From Pseudomonas putida (GTDB taxonomy: Bacteria > Pseudomonadota > Gammaproteobacteria > Pseudomonadales > Pseudomonadaceae), in NCBI RefSeq assembly GCF_005080685.1, contig NZ_CP039371.1, positions 2,914,001-2,978,000 of the forward strand: DNA of 64,000 bases, given 5' to 3'. The notes under the pieces were generated by a model. The model searched no databases and had not been told where the DNA came from. It worked only from the letters and a program-made list of their open reading frames with translations. The translations under genes were made by a program, and so were the position numbers. Below are positions 57,234 to 64,000 of the stretch, piece after piece (position 1 is the first letter of the stretch; each line of letters starts with the position of its first letter).

Positions 57234-59126
57234 ATGCGTATGTTTACCTTGTCCATGCTGGGGCTGTGCGTCGCCCTGGCGCAAAGTAGCGCCCAGGCGG
57301 CGCCGAGCCTCACCTTGCAAGCGGGGGTGACCGATAGTCCATCCTCCCAGTGGCTGGCGCCACTGCCTTTCATCGAGCATGCCGAACGCGTGCAACTGGC
57401 GGCCAAGGCGTTGCAGTTGGTCGATCACCAGGGCCGTGTGCTGAGCGAGCTGGCCGGTCGTTTCGAGGCCCTCGACCATCGAAGCGACGACAGCGGATTG
57501 CTGGTCGCCACGCTCGACAAGCGCCGCCAGCAGGCGCTGCTGGCCCGGCTCGACGCAGGCGGCCAGTGGCGTGCGCCGCTGTACCTGCCGAAAACCCGCT
57601 ACGCCGTCGAGGGCCTGTGCCTGTACCGCGACAGCGCCCGTAACGATTTCCTGTTCCTGGTCGGCGAGGCGGGCATCGGCGAGCAGTGGCTGGTGGCCCA
57701 GGCAGGCCATCCATTGCCCGAGGCACGTCAGGTAAGGGCCCTGAGCCTGCCGCCGCAAAGCGCGTTCTGCCAGGTCGACGACAGCACCCACAGCCTGTAC
57801 GTGAACGAAGAAAACGTCGGCCTGTGGCGCTACGAGGCGGGTTCCGAGGCACCCTTGGTACGTGAACCTGTGGACCTGCGCGCACCCTTCGGCAGCCTGG
57901 CCAAGGCCGCAGCCGGCATGGCCGTGGTACCGGGTGGGTTGTTGGCGCTGGACCCTGGCGCCGGCACTCTGCACCTTTACCAACGCAGCGACGCCCGGTG
58001 GCAGCGCGCGGGCAAGTTGGCGTTGCCAGGGCTGGACGAGCCGGAGCAGGTCAGTGCCCGCGTGGCCGAGAAGGGCGTGGATCTGCTGCTGGTCGATGAT
58101 CAGGGCACCCATCGAGCGCGACTGGGCTGGTTGCCCAGCGTTCCGCCCACGCCTGAGTCCCCGGTTCAACTGAGTGCGCGCGTGCAGACCGATGGCGTGC
58201 CGAGCCTGGGGGATGCCGCCGATGACCCGGCCATCTGGGTGCACCCGAGCGAACCTGGGCGCAGCCGCGTGCTGGGCACGGACAAGAAGGGCGGTTTGCT
58301 CGCCTATGACCTGCAAGGCAAGCAGTTGCAAGACCTGCGTGTCGGCCGTCTGAACAACGTCGATGTGCGCAGCGGCTTTCAGTTGGGCGAGCGCAAGGTC
58401 GACCTGGCGGTCGCCAGCAACCGCGACCACAACACCCTGCACCTGTTCGCTATCGATCCGGCCAATGGCGAACTCAGCGACATCGGCCAGGTGCAGACGC
58501 CGCTCAAGGAAATCTACGGTCTTTGTCTGTTCAAGGAAGCCAAGGGCGCGATCCATGCGATCGCCAACGACAAGGATGGGCGCTTCGTGCAGTACCGCCT
58601 TGACGGCCATGGCGGCAAGGCCGCTGGCGAATTGGTACGCAGCTTCAGCACCCGCACCCAGTCCGAAGGCTGTGTCGCCGACGACCGCAATCAACGCCTG
58701 TTCGTGGCCGAGGAAGACATGGCTGTGTGGACCCTGGACGCCCGCGCCGAGGGTCCGGCGCAACTGCAACAGGTGATCGCCGTAGGCGGGCCGGTCAAGG
58801 ACGACATCGAAGGCCTGGCGCTCTACCACGGCGCCAAGCGCGATTATCTGGTGATTTCCAGCCAGGGCAACGACCGCTACGTGGTGGTCGAGGCCCAGGC
58901 GCCGTATCGCCTGCGCGGCAGCTTCCAGGTCGGCCTGGATGCGGCGCGAGGCATCGACGGCGCCTCGGAAACCGATGGCCTGGAGGTGACCTCGGCCAAC
59001 CTCGGCGGGCCATGGGCCCAGGGAATGCTGGTGGTGCAGGACGGGCGCAAGCGCATGCCCGAGGGCAACCAGAACTACAAGTACGTGCCTTGGGCCGATA
59101 TCGCCAGGGCGCTGAAGCTCGACTGA
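57234..59126 (+). CDS. Dual-domain beta-propeller phytase
   Basis: 630 residues with a signal peptide (about 22, ending AQA). Hydrolyses phytate with calcium. The C-terminal half (about 310-630) is a complete propeller: DDPAIWVHP near 328, NNVDVRSGF, IYGLCLF, SEGCVADD, DIEGLALYHG and ETDGLEVTS are calcium/phosphate-site motifs. The N-terminal half (about 30-300) is a degenerate propeller lacking DDPAIW, as in known dual-domain phytases. Adjacent to a TonB-dependent receptor and its own ExbB/ExbD/TonB set. Confidence 0.93.
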   Translation: MRMFTLSMLGLCVALAQSSAQAAPSLTLQAGVTDSPSSQWLAPLPFIEHAERVQLAAKALQLVDHQGRVLSELAGRFEALDHRSDDSGLLVATLDKRRQQALLARLDAGGQWRAPLYLPKTRYAVEGLCLYRDSARNDFLFLVGEAGIGEQWLVAQAGHPLPEARQVRALSLPPQSAFCQVDDSTHSLYVNEENVGLWRYEAGSEAPLVREPVDLRAPFGSLAKAAAGMAVVPGGLLALDPGAGTLHLYQRSDARWQRAGKLALPGLDEPEQVSARVAEKGVDLLLVDDQGTHRARLGWLPSVPPTPESPVQLSARVQTDGVPSLGDAADDPAIWVHPSEPGRSRVLGTDKKGGLLAYDLQGKQLQDLRVGRLNNVDVRSGFQLGERKVDLAVASNRDHNTLHLFAIDPANGELSDIGQVQTPLKEIYGLCLFKEAKGAIHAIANDKDGRFVQYRLDGHGGKAAGELVRSFSTRTQSEGCVADDRNQRLFVAEEDMAVWTLDARAEGPAQLQQVIAVGGPVKDDIEGLALYHGAKRDYLVISSQGNDRYVVVEAQAPYRLRGSFQVGLDAARGIDGASETDGLEVTSANLGGPWAQGMLVVQDGRKRMPEGNQNYKYVPWADIARALKLD

Positions 59127-59133
59127 CCTGAAC

Positions 59134-59177
59134 CTGCATGACAGCGCCGTCACAGAAAAAACGGCGCTGTCATGCAG
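59134..59177. repeat. Perfect 17-base inverted repeat between phytase and exbB
   Basis: Arms 59134-59150 and 59161-59177 (CTGCATGACAGCGCCGT and its complement) around a ten-base A-rich loop. There is no T run after it on the plus strand, so it is more likely an mRNA-processing or partial-termination element inside the operon than a full terminator. Confidence 0.75.
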
Positions 59178-59240
59178 ACGCAACCTCGCTGCCATTGACT
59201 ATGCAATCGATGGCAGCACCGACCAGAAGGATACCAATCG

Positions 59241-59951
59241 ATGCAAACCCCAACCCCGCTCGAACACTCCACCGTCTGGGGCCTGATCAGCGATGCCGGC
59301 CTGGTGGTCCAGGCCGTGATGCTGTGCCTGGTATTGGCCTCGTTGATCAGCTGGTACCTCATCGTGCAGCGCGGCACCGCGTTGCGCCGTGCCGACGCCC
59401 ACAGCCGGACGTTCCTGCGCCAGTTCCGAGGCACCGAAGTCGGACAGCTCTACCAGGCGATCAAGAGCCAACCAGCGCCATCTCACGCCGGGCTGCAACA
59501 GCTGTTCATCGCCGGTTACCAAAGCTTCCAGCAACTGCAGCCAGGCCAGCAGCCGGACAGCGTGCTCGAAGGCGTCGAGCGCAGCCTGTTGGTGGCGATA
59601 GCCGAGCAGGAAGAGCGCCTGGAAAAGGGTTTGTCGTTTCTTGCCACGGTCGGCTCGGTGAGCCCCTACATCGGCCTGTTCGGAACGGTCTGGGGGATCA
59701 TGAACGCGTTCCTTGGCCTGTCCCAGGTGCAGCAGGCGACCCTGTCCACCGTCGCCCCCGGCATCGCCGAGGCATTGATCGCCACTGCCATCGGCCTGTT
59801 CGCGGCGATCCCGGCGGTGATGGCCTACAACCGACTCTCGGCGCGTAGCCAGGCGTTGCTGACTCGCTACTACGCGTTCGGCAACGAGTTGCAGGGCCGC
59901 CTGCAACGTCGCCTGCAAGGCACCAATCCGGCACTGGCCGCGGCGGCCTGA
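59241..59951 (+). CDS. exbB: ExbB/TolQ proton channel subunit
   Basis: 236 residues with three membrane helices (about 20-40, 130-150 and 180-205). SPYIGLFGTVWGIMNAF and LSTVAPGIAEALIATAIGLFAAIPAV are the MotA/TolQ/ExbB signatures. Forms the proton-driven motor with ExbD to power TonB. The third gene in the receptor-phytase string, 114 bases after phytase with a hairpin in the gap. Confidence 0.93.
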   Translation: MQTPTPLEHSTVWGLISDAGLVVQAVMLCLVLASLISWYLIVQRGTALRRADAHSRTFLRQFRGTEVGQLYQAIKSQPAPSHAGLQQLFIAGYQSFQQLQPGQQPDSVLEGVERSLLVAIAEQEERLEKGLSFLATVGSVSPYIGLFGTVWGIMNAFLGLSQVQQATLSTVAPGIAEALIATAIGLFAAIPAVMAYNRLSARSQALLTRYYAFGNELQGRLQRRLQGTNPALAAAA

Positions 59952-59962
59952 GGAGAACGCAG

Positions 59963-60406
59963 ATGCTGGTCAAACCCGTCCGCAAGCATGGCCTGAAGGC
60001 TGAAATGAACGTGGTGCCGTACATCGACGTGATGCTGGTGCTGCTGGTTATCTTCATGGTGACTGCGCCGATGCTGGTGCAGGGCGTGCAGATCGAACTG
60101 CCCAAGGTGGCGGCCGAGGCGCTGCCGACGCCGAACCAGCAGCGTATCGTCACGCTGTCGGTGAAGGCCGACGGCAGCTACTACTGGAACCTCGGCAGCG
60201 AAGTCGATACCACCGCGCAAACCGACAGCGCCGTGGACACCGCGCAGATGCGCGAGAGGATCGCCGCTATCGTCGCCGAAGACCCACAGACCCAGGTGTA
60301 CCTGCGCGCCGACCAGAACACCGACTATGCCGCGGTGGTCGCCGGTATCGCCGAGTTGCAGCGCGGCGGCGTGAGCCGCCTGGGCCTGATCACCGAGGCG
60401 CCTTGA
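59963..60406 (+). CDS. exbD: ExbD/TolR motor subunit
   Basis: 147 residues. MNVVPYIDVMLVLLVIFMVTAPM holds the single membrane helix with the essential Asp22 (landmark VPYIDVMLVL). The periplasmic domain ends with a typical ExbD fold (VYLRADQNTDYAAVVAGIAEL). Starts 11 bases after exbB; stop precedes the tonB ATG by two bases. Confidence 0.93.
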   Translation: MLVKPVRKHGLKAEMNVVPYIDVMLVLLVIFMVTAPMLVQGVQIELPKVAAEALPTPNQQRIVTLSVKADGSYYWNLGSEVDTTAQTDSAVDTAQMRERIAAIVAEDPQTQVYLRADQNTDYAAVVAGIAELQRGGVSRLGLITEAP

Positions 60407-60408
60407 CC

Positions 60409-61200
60409 ATGACCAGCCTGACCTTCGCCCAACCGCCGTTGCAACTGCGCTGGCCTGCCTGGCGCGAGCACGGCGCCGCGCTCGGCACGGCGGTGGCCCT
60501 GCATGCCGGGCTTGCCTACCTGTTGTTCAACCTGTCGCAGGCGCCGGTGCTGCCGCCAGCGCCGGCTGCGGTAATCCAGACACAGCTGGTGGAGTTGCCC
60601 AAGCCATCCCCGGCGCCTGCTTCCGAGCCGGTGGCAGCCGCGCCGCCAGTGGTGGCCGAGCCTGCGCCGGTGGTCAAACCTGAGCCCGCTAGGCCTGCCC
60701 CTGCACCGGTAATCGACGAGGCGGCGCTGGCCCGCAAGCGTGTGCAGCAGGCGCGACGAGAGCAGCAGCGTGTCGAGCAAGTACGCCAGGAGGCCGAACG
60801 CCGTGAGCGACTGGCCAGGGAGCAAGCGCTGCAGGCCAAGGCCGAGCAAGCGCGGCTGGATCAGGAGCGCCAGGCCCAGGCAGATCGCCAAGCGGCCGCA
60901 GCCCGTGCTCGCGCCGAGGCCGACGCGGCCAGCCGACAGTACCTGCCAATCGCCAAGGAGGCGCCGGACTACCCGCAACGAGCGTTGGATCGACGGCTCG
61001 AAGGGGAGTGCACCGTGGCCTACACGGTCGACGCCCAGGGCCGGGTCAACGACCCACAGGTGGTCGGCAACTGCCATCCGCTGTTCATCAAGCCTTCGCT
61101 GGCGGCGGCCAAGCGCTTCCGCTACCAGCCTCGAGTGGTGAACGGCCAGGCAGTGGCGGTGGCCAATGTGAGGAACACCTTCACCTACCGGATCCAGTAA
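60409..61200 (+). CDS. tonB: TonB energy transducer with TolA-like helical linker
   Basis: 263 residues. One N-terminal membrane helix near 20-40, a Pro/Ala-rich stretch (about 44-100), then an unusual Arg/Gln/Ala/Glu-rich helical region (about 105-180) as in TolA, and a TonB C-terminal domain (about 180-263) with YPQRALDRRLEGECTVAYTV and FRYQPRVVNGQAV. Two cysteines (GEC, GNC) could form a disulfide. Lies in a set with ExbB/ExbD, so a dedicated transducer for the phytate receptor is likely. Confidence 0.92.
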   Translation: MTSLTFAQPPLQLRWPAWREHGAALGTAVALHAGLAYLLFNLSQAPVLPPAPAAVIQTQLVELPKPSPAPASEPVAAAPPVVAEPAPVVKPEPARPAPAPVIDEAALARKRVQQARREQQRVEQVRQEAERRERLAREQALQAKAEQARLDQERQAQADRQAAAARARAEADAASRQYLPIAKEAPDYPQRALDRRLEGECTVAYTVDAQGRVNDPQVVGNCHPLFIKPSLAAAKRFRYQPRVVNGQAVAVANVRNTFTYRIQ

Positions 61201-61206
61201 GCCGCC

Positions 61207-63119
61207 TCATGGCACCTGCCAGCTCAGCGCGAACAGGGTTTCGCCCGGCAGCTCGAAGGCGACCTGGCCGGCGTTGCACACCGGCTGCATCGTGCGGCTG
61301 CGGCTGTCCGGGCCGAACAGGCTCAGGGCCGGGCAGGCTCCAGCCGCGCCGCTGAGGCTCACATGCTGCAGGCGCGTGCCTTTGTTCACACCCAGGATGC
61401 TGCGCTGGTGCTGGCGGGCCATGGCCAGGGCGTCGACCTCGAAGGCGTTGTTGTCCATGCGCTGCACCTGATCCAGCCAATGCGCCTGCATGAATTGCTG
61501 GGCCAGGCCCACGGGCTTTAGCTCGAAGCGATTGGGCGCCGGCATGCGGATCATGCCCTTGAGGTGGTGGGGATCGTCGGCGGCCTGGAACCAGTTGAGC
61601 ATGTCCAGCAGCCCGTCCTGTGCCGAGTTGATCGCCACCGAAGCCCACCACAGCGAGGCAAAATGAGTCTCCTGATCGTAGGGGCTGACGCTGCCACCGC
61701 TGGAAATGTTGGTCTGGTCCAGCAACAACGCCTTGCGCGGCCGGCCGTTGGCATCCAGGCCGACCACCTCGGCGGCGCGCCTTACGCTATCGCGGTACAC
61801 GCGGGTGGCCAACAGGTCGCGGATCATCCACTCGTGCCAGGCCAGGGCGTCGATCTGCGGGCCGGACTCCTGGAGCATCCGTTTCGCCCAGTCGATGCCA
61901 CGGCGCTGGGCGCCGTGCGGGGTGAACGGGCCGTTGACGAAACGCGAGCTGGCCGGCATGGCGATGCGCACACCCGCCTCGCGGGCGCCGGGGTAGGCCC
62001 GCACGCGCCGGTCCATGGCATCGAAAAAGGCTTTGTAGGTGGCGTAGTCGGGGTAGTTGTAGTTCGGCTCGTCAGCGAACGACAGGTAATGGATACCCTT
62101 GCCGCCCAGGGCCACGGTGCCGGCGAGCCAGGCATCCAGGCCCTTGAAACTCTGGTCGTCGATGGCCAGGTCGGCCTTGCGCCCGCTGGCGGCGAGCAGG
62201 GTGATGTTCTGGTCGATCTTGCCGCGCTCCTGGTAGAAGCGCCGGAACGCATCCTCGTAGTGGGGGCGAGCGGCAAGGATGTCGACTGAACTGTAGAAGC
62301 CTGCTGCCTTGGGTTGCAAGGCATCCAGGGCGGCGTAGCTTTCCGGTGGGGGCAGCACGTAGGGTAGGGCGACGCCCAGATGTGGCGTGGGCCCGAGCTG
62401 CTCGCCATGCAGGGTCAATTCGGTGCGGCCATCTTCCTGCCGCAGCGCTTGCAGGTGCTCCGGTCGCTGGGCGAACAGGTTGGCGCTGCCATCGAGCCAG
62501 AAGGCCGCCTTGCCGCTGCCCTGCAGGCGCAGGCGCCAGGTCTGGTCCTGGTCGGACACCGGCAGTTCGAGGCGATCGAAGCGTGGGTAGTCGGGGTAGG
62601 GCGTGAGTTTCAGTTTGAGTCGTTTGGCGTCGCCCAGGCGTTGCGCCTGCAAGGCGCGCACACCACCGAAGTACTTGCCGCCGAGCACTGCATGCTCGCC
62701 GGCGCGCACCTTGAAGTACAGCTCGACATCACGGCTGACCTCTGCGCTGAAATGCACCTTGGCCGGCTCGAACAGTGCCACGGTGCTGTCGTCGTGCTCG
62801 AAGCGGTAGCGCCGGAAGCTATAACCCGGTACCTCGACGCGATAACTGCTGCGGCTGGCCGGCAGCGGCCAGTTCTGCAGACCGTGGCCCTCGCTTGCGG
62901 GGATGAACCGCTCGGCGCGCAACTGGCCCTGGCCGTCGAGCAGGTAGAGGTGCTCTTCGTTGGCACTGGTCTGCCACGCCGGCACCCAGGTCACATGCAG
63001 GGTATCGGCGCGGCCGGGTTGCAGATACAGGCTGCCATCGCGCACATCGCCCCAGCGCATGGGGCCGCCTGGGCAAGACTGGCGAAAGCGAACAGCGTCA
63101 GGGCAAGGATGGGTTTCAT
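61207..63119 (-). CDS. Secreted glycosidase-like protein (frameshifted after the signal peptide)
   Basis: The main frame (61207-63060, 617 residues, MRWGDVRDGSLY) has an N-terminal beta-sandwich-like part and a (beta/alpha)8-type region with HYLSFADEPNYNYP (a possible acid/base) and KALLLDQTNISSGG. I do not recognise the family. Directly upstream an ATG at 63119 encodes a signal peptide MKPILALTLFAFASLAQAAP in another frame; one extra C in the run at 63061-63064 would join them. Either an indel in the assembly or an inactivated export signal. The neighbour is an acyltransferase, so envelope or exopolysaccharide processing is possible. Confidence 0.65.
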
Positions 63120-63417
63120 GGGCTTTCGCTCGCGCACGGACAGTAAAGTGTTAATGGGCTGAAACAGCGCTAAAGATTAGTTGTTTATTTGCTGGGCGCG
63201 CGGCGTTATTTGTTTCAACTTGCTGCATTGATGTTGCACTTCGCCAGTTTCACGGCGCCAATAAATAATGGCTTTAAAGTTAGCGGGGGCGCTTGCTCTT
63301 TGCGTCTGCGCTGCTAGTGTCATCGCGGTGTTTGAGTTTTATAAATCCCCGCCGTCGCCATTTTTATGGCGAACGAATATTTGACGATGGAAGGTTATTT
63401 GAATCGAGGGATCGACA
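63120..63417. other. AT-rich promoter region
   Basis: About 300 bases, clearly richer in A+T than the surroundings, between the glycosidase-like gene and a divergent acyltransferase. TATAAAT near 63340 and GTTATTTG-type boxes are present. No RNA gene or protein is recognised. Confidence 0.4.
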
Positions 63418-64000
63418 ATGCACGCAGGCCTTAGATTCCAAGCCCTGGACAGCTTTCGTGGATTGTTCGCCATTGCCGTTGTTTTCTATCATTTGCGGGT
63501 CAGCGAAAGTATTACCGAGTGGGCGTTCTTTCGTAATGCCGAAGTCTTCGTGGCCTTCTTCTTCGTGCTCAGTGGCTTCGTATTGACGCATGCTTACGCC
63601 GCGCGCGCCGCCTTTCAGTTTCGCACCTTCTTTATCGCCCGGACCTTCCGCCTGCTACCGTTGCACCTGTTCATGCTCGGTGTCTTCATCCTGCTCGAGT
63701 GCGGCCGCTATGTGGCCTATGAACAGGGCATGGTATTCAACAACGTGCCGTTCACCGAGCGTTTCGCGCCGTCGCAGATCCTGCCCAATGCTGTGCTGCT
63801 GCAATCCTGGACGCACTTGAGCAACCCGTTGTCGTTCAATTACCCGTCCTGGAGCATCAGCATCGAGTACTACACCTACATGCTGTTCGCCCTGATCCTG
63901 GTCGGCGCGGCCAGGCTGCGGCAGTGGATCTGGGCGACCCTGGCCGTAGTGGCCCTGGCGCTGATCTACAGCGGCAACACGTTCTTCACCATCGAAGCCC
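63418..64000 (+). CDS. Acyltransferase family 3 (OafA-like), incomplete at right edge
   Basis: 194 codons visible; the gene runs beyond the window. Starts MHAGLRFQALDSFRGLFAIA with GAGGGA upstream. The opening RGLFAIAVVFYH holds the conserved Arg and His of membrane O-acyltransferases, followed by membrane helices and the NYPSWSISIEYYTYM motif near 140. These enzymes acylate cell-surface sugars such as O-antigen or exopolysaccharide. Divergent from the glycosidase-like gene. Confidence 0.9.
   Translation, partial: MHAGLRFQALDSFRGLFAIAVVFYHLRVSESITEWAFFRNAEVFVAFFFVLSGFVLTHAYAARAAFQFRTFFIARTFRLLPLHLFMLGVFILLECGRYVAYEQGMVFNNVPFTERFAPSQILPNAVLLQSWTHLSNPLSFNYPSWSISIEYYTYMLFALILVGAARLRQWIWATLAVVALALIYSGNTFFTIEA

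Noticed and set aside
57195-59195. A 666-codon open frame antisense to phytase
   Set aside because: Same strand-shadow effect; the phytase on the plus strand has signal peptide and calcium-site motifs.

Overview
The window is a high-GC, densely coded piece of a Pseudomonas chromosome. Gene content and the many Pseudomonas-type REP palindromes (variants of GTAGGAGCGGGCTTGCCCGC) point to the P. putida group. The complete carotenoid cluster suggests a yellow-pigmented member; species placement is inference. I see no tRNA, rRNA, CRISPR, insertion sequence or prophage.

Layout. 1-3180: ketone-body genes (acetoacetyl-CoA synthetase running off the left edge, 3-hydroxybutyrate dehydrogenase) around an ecotin. 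3244-7181: YejA/YejB/YejE-type peptide ABC importer without its ATPase. 7268-9180: a parvulin, then a class I DAHP synthase preceded by two short leader peptides rich in Phe/Tyr/Trp and Tyr, with an intrinsic terminator between them. 9218-11455: acyl-CoA dehydrogenase and 3-hydroxyisobutyryl-CoA hydrolase (valine-type catabolism). 11807-19986: the malonate decarboxylase cluster mdcABCDEGHLM with convergent mdcR. 20046-27773: a zeaxanthin glucoside cluster, crtZ convergent with crtB-crtI-crtY-crtX-idi, and crtE divergent from idi. 27962-38862: rlhA, a LysR/CitMHS/split-AtuA unit, a TonB-dependent receptor with a RidA protein, trmK and another LysR. 38907-43257: small secreted proteins and two transporters. 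43490-48056: MFS transporter, HMG-CoA lyase, family III CoA-transferase and LysR, read here as a candidate 3-hydroxy-3-methylglutarate operon. 48067-52836: HlyD/MFS efflux pump with AraC and degenerate GGDEF genes. 52940-61200: a candidate phosphate-scavenging region with a metallophosphoesterase, TonB-dependent receptor, beta-propeller phytase and its own ExbB/ExbD/TonB; Pho-box-like repeats precede both transcription units. 61207-64000: a secreted glycosidase-like protein and the start of a membrane acyltransferase.

Four genes (yejA, the DAHP synthase, mdcB and the glycosidase-like gene) each look one base short next to a G or C run. This pattern suggests indel errors in the assembly more than four independent inactivations, so those gene ends should be read with care.
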